Shown here: positions 1 through 5,928 of the stretch, piece by piece | Position numbering within the stretch: position 1 is the stretch's first letter | How the letters are laid out: each line of letters begins with the position of its first letter | Origin: Ramlibacter sp. | GTDB lineage: Bacteria; Pseudomonadota; Gammaproteobacteria; Burkholderiales; Burkholderiaceae_C | Length of the DNA: 9,991 nt | Reading direction: 5' to 3' | NCBI GenBank assembly: GCA_028292185.1 | Contig: JAQGMT010000432.1 | Coordinates: forward strand, 1 to 9,991 | The notes under the pieces: generated by a model | What the model was told of the DNA's origin: nothing | Database searches by the model: none | Seen by the model: only the letters and a program-made list of their open reading frames with translations | Program-made: the position numbers and the translations under genes

Positions 1-390
1 CTGACGCACGGCGACGCGCTGTGCCTGGCCGACACCGACTACATGAAATTTCGCAGCGAAGTGCGCGATCCGGCGTGGCAGCGCGATTTCCTGGCCCGGC
101 CACTGGCCCAGCGCAAGGCGATCGGCAGCGACCTGCGGCGGCAAAGCGAAGAACGCAAAGGCACCGGCATTGAATTCGCGGAAGTGGACGCCGCTGCCGC
201 AAGCGCCTGGCTGGAAGCGGCCGATGCGCAAGTGCTGATCCACGGCCACACGCATCGTCCGGCGGACCACCCGCTGGGTGGCGAGCGCAGCCGCACTGTG
301 CTCAGTGATTGGGATTCGCGCGCGCGTCCGCCGCGCCAGCAGGTGCTGCGTCTCACGGCTTCGGGCTTGCAGCGCGTCGATATCCCGTGA
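1..390 (+). CDS. lpxH: UDP-2,3-diacylglucosamine diphosphatase LpxH, 3' part (5' end outside window)
   Basis: LpxH hydrolyses UDP-2,3-diacylglucosamine to lipid X plus UMP, the fourth step of lipid A synthesis, at the inner face of the cytoplasmic membrane. Only the last 129 codons are present, in frame from base 1 to the TGA at 388-390. The fragment opens with LTHGD, the metal-binding His/Gly/Asp block of this calcineurin-like phosphoesterase family. It then has LADTDYMKFR and the WQRDFLARPLAQR stretch typical of LpxH. HGHTHRP is encoded from 241, matching the paired metal-binding histidines near the C-terminus of E. coli LpxH. The N-terminal DxH, GDxxD and GNHD motifs would lie upstream of the window. 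The end is intact and no frameshift is visible. mtfA follows 10 bp later, so the two are probably co-transcribed. Confidence 0.95.
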   Translation: MTHGDALCLADTDYMKFRSEVRDPAWQRDFLARPLAQRKAIGSDLRRQSEERKGTGIEFAEVDAAAASAWLEAADAQVLIHGHTHRPADHPLGGERSRTVLSDWDSRARPPRQQVLRLTASGLQRVDIP

Positions 391-400
391 CGCCCGCGTG

Positions 401-1192
401 ATGTTCGGCTGGCTGCGCAAACACGCCGCGGTGCGGCCGATTCCAGACGCGTTGTGGGACGCGATGCTCGCGCGGCACCGGTTTCTCGCAGTACGCCCGC
501 CCGCGCAACTGAAAAGGCTGCGCGAACTCGCCGCCCAGTTTCTCGCCAGCAAGGAGTTTCATGGCGCGAATGGCCTGGAGATCACCGATGCCGTCGGCTT
601 TGCCATTGCTGCCCAGGCCGTGCTGCCGGTGCTGAATCTCGGCCTCGCTTGGTACGACGATTTCGTGGGCATCGTGGTGCACCCCGACGAGGTGCTGGCG
701 CGGCGCACGGTGACGGACGATAGCGGCATCGTCCACCAGTACGACGAAGTGCTGGCGGGCGAAGCGATGGAAGGCGGGCCGGTGATGCTCAGTTGGCACG
801 ACGTCGACGGCGCGGGCGCGTCGGCGGACGAAGGCTACAACGTTGTGATCCACGAATTCGTCCACAAGATCGACATGCGCGACGGCGCGCCGGATGGCTG
901 CCCGCCGCTGCCCTCGCGCGAGGCGCGCCGCGAGTGGCTTGCAGTGATGCAAGGCGAATACGACGGCTTTCGCGAAAAAGTGATCATCGCTCAGCGCTTC
1001 GGCGGCGAGCCGCCCTGGCTGGATGCCTATGCGGCCGAGGGCATCGACGAATTCTTCGCCGTTGCGTGCGAGGCTTACTTCGTCAACCGCAGCCGCTTCG
1101 AGGCTGAATTCCCAGCGCTGGTGGCCCTGTTCGACAGCTTCTTCGACGGGCCCGCGCGGCACGTACCGCTTAGCGGCGCAGCAGCGTCTTGA
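401..1192 (+). CDS. mtfA: MtfA-like zinc-dependent peptidase (family M90)
   Basis: This 263-residue protein is close to the usual length (E. coli MtfA has 265). It starts MFGWLRKH and carries the zinc motif HEFVH at residues 151-155 (in VIHEFVHKIDMRDG). Glu217, in DEFFAVACEAYF, is the likely third zinc ligand. These match the HExxH plus distal Glu arrangement of MtfA and its Mlc-binding relatives. In enterics MtfA is a cytosolic aminopeptidase-like enzyme that binds the glucose repressor Mlc. Mlc is not expected in a betaproteobacterium, so the natural partner here is unknown. I chose ATG 401 because homologous sequence begins there; a GTG lies directly before it at 398 and no Shine-Dalgarno is evident, so translation may be coupled to lpxH. 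The last 23 bp overlap the end of the convergent DUF349 gene. Confidence 0.93.
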   Translation: MFGWLRKHAAVRPIPDALWDAMLARHRFLAVRPPAQLKRLRELAAQFLASKEFHGANGLEITDAVGFAIAAQAVLPVLNLGLAWYDDFVGIVVHPDEVLARRTVTDDSGIVHQYDEVLAGEAMEGGPVMLSWHDVDGAGASADEGYNVVIHEFVHKIDMRDGAPDGCPPLPSREARREWLAVMQGEYDGFREKVIIAQRFGGEPPWLDAYAAEGIDEFFAVACEAYFVNRSRFEAEFPALVALFDSFFDGPARHVPLSGAAAS

Positions 1193-3992
1193 GCACCGTT
1201 TGCAGACGGCGAGCAATGCCGGCCTCGTAAGCCGACGCCAGCACGGCCGCCGTGTCGTCGCCCCAGGTTTGCGCCGGTGAAGGATCGTTGCGCTTGGTGA
1301 GCAGCTTCAACTGCAAGGCCCGGCGCGCGTTCAGGTGATCGGCGGGAGTTGGCGCCTCGGCCGCGATCTCCAGCCGCAGCAAGGCCTCGGAGGGGTCCAC
1401 GGCGGGCGCGGCGCCGAGGGCCTTGACCCAGCTGCTTCGAATCGTCGGCGCCACGGCCTTGCCCAGCTCCTGCTGGCTCGGCACCTGATCGGGCGAACGC
1501 TGCTCCCAAGCCGTCATCAGCTGCGTCAAAGCCTCGCCATGGGCTTGCGCCGCCAGCTTCTTCAAGGCCATCTGGGCGTGCTCGAGCGCTTCGCGTTGGG
1601 CGCGGAAGGCAACATCGCCCAGCCGAGGACCGCGGTCCTCGTCCTGCGGCCGGTCGCCGAACCGGCCACCGCCGAAGCGAGCGTCGCCTCGCGCATCGCG
1701 CGGACCGTCGCGCCGGTCACCGAAGCCGCTGCCGGGTGGGCCCTTGCGATCGCCGAACTTGCCGCCGCGGCCCGGCACCACAGGCTCGGTCTTTTTCATG
1801 CCGGGGCGGTCGTCGCCTCGCCGCGCGATGACGGGTTTGGGCACGGCTTTGGGTGCGGGTGCCGGTGCCGGTTCTGCGGCGACAGCGCCTCCTTCAGCCG
1901 ACGCATCTTCGCCGCCGGCCGCAGCGGACGCTCCGTCAGCTTGTCCCTCGGCCACTGGATCGGTCGCCCCGCCGTCCGCGGCAGCGCCGGGTGGCGGTGC
2001 GTCTGCAGTGGGCGCGACCATCGCAGGACCCGCGGCCGCGACGGCCGCCGCTGCTTGCGCCTGCCCTCGCAACGCCGCGTCCAGCGCCGCCATGGCCGCC
2101 TTGATCTTCTGTGCATCGCCGGTGGCGTTGGCCGCTTCGAGCGCCTTCGACGCGTCGAGCACCATCCGGTCGCGGTCGCTCAAGGCGGCCGCGGCCTTTT
2201 CGCGCTCTTCGGTCTTGCGATTGAAAGCTTCGTCGATGGGTTTGCGGAAGGCGTCCCAGAGTTTCTGTTCGTGCTTGCGGTCCAGCGGAATGGTCTGCGC
2301 TTCCGCTTGCCAGCGCTGCTGCAGGGCCCGGACCGCGTCGATTCGCAGCGGCGGCGCGGCGCCGAGCTGCTGCGCCTCATCGATCATCGCGTGGCGGCGA
2401 TCCAGGCTTTCCTTTTGCACCGCCTCCAGCGGCGCGGCGGCGGCCTGGATGGTTTCCTTCCACAGCGGCTGCAATTCGGCGAAGGCCTTCTCGCTCAAGT
2501 GGCCGGCTTCGCGCCAGCGGCTGTCGAACTGGTGCAGGATGCGGCTGAAGCCCTTCCAGTCGCCGTCCTTGGCCGTCGCGTTGTCCGCAGCCCAGGCCTT
2601 CAGCTCCTCGACGAGCGCAAGCCGCTGGGCCCGGTGCTCAGCCGACTCGGCCTTCATCTTGTCGAGCCAGGCTTCCACAACCTTGTGCGCTTCGTTGCAC
2701 GCCTCGTCGAACCGCTTCCACAAGGCGTGATTGGGCGGACCGCCCTGGTCGGTTTGCTTCCACTGCTCACGCAGCGAACGCAGCTGCTCCTGCATCTTGC
2801 GGCCGCCGTAACGCGGCTTGCGCACCGGCGCCTCCGCGGGCTTGGCCGGCGCGGCAGCGCCTTCCGGCGGCTCGCCCGCTTCGGCCGCATCGGCGACAGG
2901 CCGAGCCGGCGCCTGCACTTCGAACAGCGCCTCGGCCTTGGCCACGAGTTCTTGCCGCAGCTGGTCGGCGCGCCAACGCTGCCAGCCTTCGAGCTCGCCC
3001 GCCGCTGCCAAGGCGGCATGGGCCTGGTTCTCGAGTTTGTCGTCGATCAGCTTGGCATGTTCCTTTAGCGCGTTGCGCAGGGCCGCGGCCGCGCCGGCAC
3101 TGGCTTTGCCGTGACCCTGGGCGATCTCCTGCTCCAGCTTGTCCAGCACGTCCCGCACCGCCTGCGCGGCTTGCGCGCGCACCTGTGGATCGACCTTGGG
3201 TTTGCCGGGCTTAGCGGCGGCTTCAGCCGGCACGCCGCGCGCGGCGCGAAGTTCGTCGGCCCACACGGGTACGGGGGGCAGCGCGGCCGCAGGGTCCTGC
3301 GCGGCGGCGACGGCCTGCGTCAATGCGGTTTGAAATGCGTCCCACACGACCTGCAGCTGCACCCGCGATGCTTCCAGCAAAGGCGGAAACCTGGTGTCGA
3401 CGCTGGCCCAATTGGGGTCCCCCTGCAGGGCCTGGGCCTGCCCGTGCCAGTCGGGGACGTCCTTGGCCAGGGTTTCGGCCGCGACCTGCGCATCGCGCCA
3501 GGGCTTGGTCGAAAGCACTTCGATGCGCTGGGCCAGCAACACGGCGGCTTCGCGCTGCACCTGCACGCGGTGCTGCAGGTCTTCGATGCCGCGAATGCGA
3601 TCGGCCAGCTGCGCCTTCAGCGACGCGAGCGGTTCGCGGCTGAGCGGCGCGCCGGCCTTGGCCGCATCGCGCTGCCATGCCATCGCGTCCGCGATATTGA
3701 GCTTGCCGAGCGTCAGCAGCGCCTGCGCTTTCTCCGCCCATTCGGCGGCGATCGCTTCCTGGCCGCGGCTGCGCTTGATCTCGTCAAGCTTCTCGCGCAG
3801 CAACTTGGCGGCGCCTTTGTCGCGCCCGCTCAGCTCGCGAAAGACTTCCTGCATCTGTTCCACATTGGGATTGCCCGCGAGCCACTCGCGCACGCGGGCG
3901 GCCCGCTCCCCGGAGGTGGGCGCGGAAAACGCTCCTCCGGTCAGGTCATCGAGGGAGCGGGTGTCGTTGGATTTGAGAGTGGCTTGGGTCAC
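1170..3992 (-). CDS. DUF349-repeat protein with Gly/Arg-rich linker
   Basis: This is a 940-residue, mostly alpha-helical protein of unknown function. Several regions show the DUF349 pattern (about 70-75 residues with spaced Trp/Phe and charged helices): near residues 164-231 (WRDAQ to VWDAFQTAL), 400-468 (LREQWKQT, LWKRFDEACNEAH), 463-541 (FDSRWREAGHLSEKAF, LQPLWKE) and 548-623 (LQQRWQAEAQ, KLWDAFRKPIDEAFNRK). An Ala/Pro-rich and then Gly/Arg/Asp-rich low-complexity linker follows (about 642-791), with three FGDR units. A helical C-terminal domain ends at the TAA at 1170-1172. No signal peptide or membrane segment is visible, so it is probably cytosolic. No ATG is available at the start. I took GTG 3990-3992; an upstream in-frame TTG (4026-4028) would add 12 residues. 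Neither has a clear Shine-Dalgarno. Similar long proteins occur in Comamonadaceae, but their role is not established. Confidence 0.93.
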   Translation of the reverse strand: MTQATLKSNDTRSLDDLTGGAFSAPTSGERAARVREWLAGNPNVEQMQEVFRELSGRDKGAAKLLREKLDEIKRSRGQEAIAAEWAEKAQALLTLGKLNIADAMAWQRDAAKAGAPLSREPLASLKAQLADRIRGIEDLQHRVQVQREAAVLLAQRIEVLSTKPWRDAQVAAETLAKDVPDWHGQAQALQGDPNWASVDTRFPPLLEASRVQLQVVWDAFQTALTQAVAAAQDPAAALPPVPVWADELRAARGVPAEAAAKPGKPKVDPQVRAQAAQAVRDVLDKLEQEIAQGHGKASAGAAAALRNALKEHAKLIDDKLENQAHAALAAAGELEGWQRWRADQLRQELVAKAEALFEVQAPARPVADAAEAGEPPEGAAAPAKPAEAPVRKPRYGGRKMQEQLRSLREQWKQTDQGGPPNHALWKRFDEACNEAHKVVEAWLDKMKAESAEHRAQRLALVEELKAWAADNATAKDGDWKGFSRILHQFDSRWREAGHLSEKAFAELQPLWKETIQAAAAPLEAVQKESLDRRHAMIDEAQQLGAAPPLRIDAVRALQQRWQAEAQTIPLDRKHEQKLWDAFRKPIDEAFNRKTEEREKAAAALSDRDRMVLDASKALEAANATGDAQKIKAAMAALDAALRGQAQAAAAVAAAGPAMVAPTADAPPPGAAADGGATDPVAEGQADGASAAAGGEDASAEGGAVAAEPAPAPAPKAVPKPVIARRGDDRPGMKKTEPVVPGRGGKFGDRKGPPGSGFGDRRDGPRDARGDARFGGGRFGDRPQDEDRGPRLGDVAFRAQREALEHAQMALKKLAAQAHGEALTQLMTAWEQRSPDQVPSQQELGKAVAPTIRSSWVKALGAAPAVDPSEALLRLEIAAEAPTPADHLNARRALQLKLLTKRNDPSPAQTWGDDTAAVLASAYEAGIARRLQTVLKTLLRR

Positions 3993-4042
3993 TGCGAAGG
4001 TACTTGGGATGAGGTGAGCCCTCGCCAAGAGGGCAAACCGCT

Positions 4043-4048
4043 ATTCTC
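4043..4048 (-). promoter_or_regulatory. Possible -10 element for the DUF349 gene
   Basis: Read on the minus strand, GAGAAT lies about 50 bp before the GTG start and 15 bp before the alternative TTG. It matches TATAAT at four of six positions. A transcript begun about 7 bp downstream would start near the TTG, which would favour the GTG as the true start. No convincing -35 box sits at the right spacing, so this is a weak call. Confidence 0.25.
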
Positions 4049-4138
4049 GCCGCGAATCGGCCAGCCCCGGAGCCGCCGGTAACGCAGGCACACAAGTGCC
4101 GGGCGGGCATCGCCAGCGGCGAGGGCGCGGAAACGAGA

Positions 4139-4174
4139 AAGCCCGGACAGGCGGCGAAACCGTCAGCCGGGCTT
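4139..4174 (-). terminator. Terminator-like hairpin facing the DUF349 gene
   Basis: AAGCCCGG (4139-4146) pairs perfectly with CCGGGCTT (4167-4174). Inside, GGCGG (4150-4154) pairs with CCGTC (4160-4164, one G-U) around a CGAAA loop. On the minus strand the stem is followed by a T-rich tail, TTCTCGTTT. That makes it a plausible intrinsic terminator for leftward transcripts. The plus-strand downstream side has no T-run. It lies upstream of the DUF349 start, so it would end a leftward RNA from the spacer or act within a long DUF349 leader. Confidence 0.5.
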
Positions 4175-4224
4175 GGCAGCCGACACGAGGTCCTTGCCGC
4201 CTGGGTTCGCAACCGGAGAGTGTT

Positions 4225-4689
4225 ATGTCCCCGATCGCGCCGGAAGCAATGGATTGCCTCCAACTGGGGCCGGGGCTACCACCGAAGTGGCCCTACCGGC
4301 AAATGCCCGATCGCTCGGACACCTCTAACTTAAGGCCAGCGCTGCTTGGGAGCAAGCGGAAGTTTTCAATGGGGCGGGGGCCTGCGATTGCAGATATTGG
4401 CTTGACAGGCCCCGCAAACTGGAGGGAAACGGCCGGGCAGGCGCAATTTCGCTGTGCCAACCCGGCCGAGATGTTACAAAGAGACTCTCCGACCAGCGGC
4501 AGCTCCTTGACCCTGTATTGCGGCCTGCAGAACCAAAGCTTCGGTTTGCGCCATCGGCCCCGCTCCAGACCGTGCGGCGAATCGCCGGTTTGCTGGCCGG
4601 ATCGCTATATTTTGAGGAGCAGCGTTGGATCCGCGCGCCCCGTCGGGGATCTCCGACACGGCGATGCGGGCGCGTCCGACATGAAATAG
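4225..4689 (+). CDS. Doubtful hypothetical ORF, 154 codons
   Basis: An ATG at 4225 follows GGAGAG (4215-4220) at a good ribosome-binding distance, and the frame stays open to TAG 4687-4689. The translation begins MSPIAPEAMDCLQLGPG and is rich in Arg, Ser, Pro and Gly with scattered Cys. It has no recognisable domain, signal peptide or membrane segment. Codon use differs from the neighbours: TTA, CTA, AGA, ATT and ACA codons are present and third-position GC is lower. Several strong inverted repeats run through it. It may be an orphan gene, a decayed gene or chance; I lean to non-coding. Confidence 0.18.
   Translation: MSPIAPEAMDCLQLGPGLPPKWPYRQMPDRSDTSNLRPALLGSKRKFSMGRGPAIADIGLTGPANWRETAGQAQFRCANPAEMLQRDSPTSGSSLTLYCGLQNQSFGLRHRPRSRPCGESPVCWPDRYILRSSVGSARPVGDLRHGDAGASDMK
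4269..4300. repeat. Compound hairpin with two CTA bulges
   Basis: GCCGG (4269-4273) pairs with CCGGC (4296-4300), GG with CC, and CCAC (4279-4282) with GTGG (4287-4290) around a CGAA loop. A CTA bulge sits on each side. This gives eleven base pairs in 32 nt. A second small hairpin, CCGA-TCGC-TCGG, follows at 4307-4318. The symmetry suggests folded RNA, but nothing identifies the class. Confidence 0.45.
4344..4357. repeat. Short perfect hairpin
   Basis: GCTTG (4344-4348) and CAAGC (4353-4357) form a five-base-pair stem around a GGAG loop. It is one of the series of stems in the 3993-4977 spacer and has no function assignable on its own. Confidence 0.35.
4374..4415. repeat. Long inverted repeat, 10-bp stem
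   Basis: GCGGGGGCCTG (4374-4384) pairs with CAGGCCCCGC (4406-4415) over ten base pairs with a single bulged G. The loop is about 21 nt. No T-run follows on either strand, so it is not a standard terminator. It stands 15 bp before the next long inverted repeat. Confidence 0.5.
4430..4468. repeat. Long inverted repeat, 8-bp perfect stem
   Basis: CGGCCGGG (4430-4437) pairs perfectly with CCCGGCCG (4461-4468). The 23-nt interior can pair further: GCG (4441-4443) with CGC (4450-4452) around CAATTT. No T-run follows on either strand. Together with the preceding repeat it makes a two-stem array. Confidence 0.5.
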
Positions 4690-4756
4690 TACCCTTAAAA
4701 GCGTAAATTCATCCTTCATCATGTATTTTTGGTCATATTGAAGTAACTTGATATTC

Positions 4757-4786
4757 TTGACCCGATATGAGCTGGACACCTAGAAT
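4757..4786 (+). promoter_or_regulatory. Strong sigma70-type promoter for the lytic transglycosylase gene
   Basis: TTGACC (4757-4762) and TAGAAT (4781-4786) are separated by 18 bp. Each hexamer matches consensus at five of six positions. The predicted transcript would start near 4793, giving a leader of about 185 nt to ATG 4978. The promoter lies at the right edge of an AT-rich stretch. A weaker overlapping pair, TTGGTC (4729-4734) and TATTCT (4752-4757) with 17-bp spacing, sits just upstream. Confidence 0.6.
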
Positions 4787-4861
4787 TCGCCGTCCCCAGC
4801 ACAGTATTGGGGGCAACCCGAATCCGCTGCCGACCCCGGCTAACTCGAATTCGCCGCGGAC

Positions 4862-4875
4862 AGTCTCCTGAGACT
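4862..4875. repeat. Inverted repeat in the transglycosylase leader
   Basis: AGTCTC and GAGACT are separated by 2 bp. The predicted leader contains two more inverted repeats: CCCCA/TGGGG at 4794-4812 and TGCTGC-AA-GCAGCA at 4928-4941. These could be operators or folded RNA; the sequence alone does not decide. Confidence 0.4.
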
Positions 4876-4977
4876 CGCGGCAATATCGATGGCGTACCGA
4901 TCAAAACGAGGAGCCTGACGGTTCTGGTGCTGCAAGCAGCATCGTGAAAGCAGTCTCGCGTGTCGAAAGGAAGTGCT

Positions 4978-5793
4978 ATGACAGCGCTAGGAAACTTGGC
5001 CCAGGGCCTGCGATGCTTTGCATCGGATGTCGCACAGGGCTTTTTCGAGATCACCCACAACGGCTTCGCCCTGGTCGGCCTGGCCACGGTGTTCTGCGCG
5101 ATGACCCTCACGGCTCGCCCCGATTTGCGGGACGCCGGTGAAAGCAAGCTGAGAGGCTGGCTGCAAGCGCGCCAGGAGGCGGCCACCGGAATGCCCATCG
5201 AGCGTGATGCGATCGAACGCGCGACGGCCGCCGATCCCCGGGACCTGCCCAAGCAACAGGCCGCCGTGGCCTATTGGCTAAGCAAGAAGTATCGCGTCGC
5301 GCCCGAGCCCTTGAGTGCCCTGGTGGCGGAGGCCTACGACATCGGCAGCCGCGACAAGCTCGACCCGACCTTGATCCTGGCGATCATGGCGATCGAGTCG
5401 GGTTTCAATCCCTTTGCCCAGAGCAACGTCGGCGCACAGGGTTTGATGCAGGTGATGACCGGCATCCACAGCCAGAAGTACGAGAACTTCGGCGGTCAGC
5501 TGGCGGCCTTCGATCCCGTGACCAACCTGCGCGTGGGCGTGAAGGTGCTGCAGGAATGCATACAGCGCGCCGGATCGCTGGAAGCCGGCCTGCGCTTTTA
5601 CGTGGGCGCCGGCAATCTCGAACACGACGGCGGCTACGCCGAGAAGGTGCTGGCCGAGCATGCGCGCTTGAAATTGGTCGCGGCCGGCCGGACCGTACCC
5701 TTGCCTGCGCCGCCGGTAATCCGCACCGTGGCGCCGGCGGAGACCCCGGCGCCCGCGGCCGAGGACAAGGTCGCGCTGCTGTCCTCGCGTTAG
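4978..5793 (+). CDS. Membrane-anchored SLT-domain lytic transglycosylase
   Basis: This 271-residue protein should cleave the MurNAc-GlcNAc bond of peptidoglycan, leaving 1,6-anhydro-MurNAc, on the periplasmic side of the inner membrane. A short N-terminal stretch leads to one hydrophobic segment (about residues 29-45, NGFALVGLATVFCAMTLTA). A helical linker is followed by the SLT (goose-lysozyme-like) domain at about 115-235. The catalytic Glu140 lies in AIESGFNPFAQS, followed by GAQGLMQVM (152-160) and YVGAGN (208-213). The tail from about 240 is Pro/Ala-rich. ATG 4978 was chosen over the in-frame GTG 4960 because AAAGGAAG (4966-4973) is well placed for it. glyA follows 135 bp later behind its own likely promoter. 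This transglycosylase-glyA pairing recurs in Comamonadaceae as far as I recall. Confidence 0.94.
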   Translation: MTALGNLAQGLRCFASDVAQGFFEITHNGFALVGLATVFCAMTLTARPDLRDAGESKLRGWLQARQEAATGMPIERDAIERATAADPRDLPKQQAAVAYWLSKKYRVAPEPLSALVAEAYDIGSRDKLDPTLILAIMAIESGFNPFAQSNVGAQGLMQVMTGIHSQKYENFGGQLAAFDPVTNLRVGVKVLQECIQRAGSLEAGLRFYVGAGNLEHDGGYAEKVLAEHARLKLVAAGRTVPLPAPPVIRTVAPAETPAPAAEDKVALLSSR

Positions 5794-5811
5794 CGCGGGG
5801 CAGCCCTCCGC

Positions 5812-5817
5812 TACACT
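5812..5817 (+). promoter_or_regulatory. Probable -10 element for glyA-nrdR
   Basis: TACACT matches TATAAT at four of six positions and resembles -10 boxes common in Burkholderiales. It sits 19 bp after the transglycosylase stop codon. The -35 side (TTAGCG at 5790-5795, 16-bp spacing) is poor. The leader would be about 105 nt and contains one small stem, CCGCC/GGCGG (5831-5846). I see no glycine-riboswitch tandem in it. The glyA ATG has no clear Shine-Dalgarno. Confidence 0.4.
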
Positions 5818-5928
5818 AGCCGTCAGCGTGCCGCCGGCACTGGCGGCCTCGGGCCGCTTGCCTGGCAGCTCCCTGTGCAACCTGTGACGCCAGCAGGCGC
5901 GCAGCATCCCCGACCCAAGACTGCCACC

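Larger units (their letters stand above)
3993..4977. other. Long spacer with many inverted repeats and no recognised gene
   Basis: Nearly 1 kb separates the divergent DUF349 and lytic transglycosylase genes. I see no tRNA, rRNA, tmRNA, RNase P, SRP or known riboswitch signature on either strand. What is visible is a run of strong inverted repeats: 4087-4100, 4139-4174, 4269-4300, 4307-4318, 4344-4357, 4374-4415, 4430-4468, 4638-4657, 4794-4812, 4862-4875 and 4928-4941. There is also an AT-rich stretch at 4682-4770 and a strong sigma70-type promoter at 4757-4786. One 154-codon ORF (4225-4689) has a plausible ribosome-binding site but no recognisable product. The region could be a structured RNA, a decayed mobile element, or a mixture of both. 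Confidence 0.6.

Noticed and set aside
1335..3068. Long open frame on the + strand across the DUF349 gene
   Set aside because: It is antisense to a protein with clear family pattern; the translation is Arg/Leu/Gly-rich without domains, as expected from high-GC mirror frames.
4195..4225. tRNA T-arm-like sequence GGGTTCGCAACC
   Set aside because: The stem does not pair in T-arm geometry, the loop lacks the conserved A, and no D- or anticodon arm or CCA is found around it.
4402..4430. Perfect TTGACA as a -35 box
   Set aside because: No acceptable -10 lies 15-19 bp downstream (GGAAAC at 17 bp), and the hexamer overlaps the loop and right arm of an inverted repeat.
4474..4779. Minus-strand ORF running out of the AT-rich island, possible transposase remnant
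   Set aside because: No transposase motif, terminal inverted repeats or target duplication could be seen; a mobile-element origin remains only a guess.
5794..5928. Glycine riboswitch in front of glyA
   Set aside because: The leader is only about 105 nt and shows neither the tandem aptamer layout nor its conserved cores.
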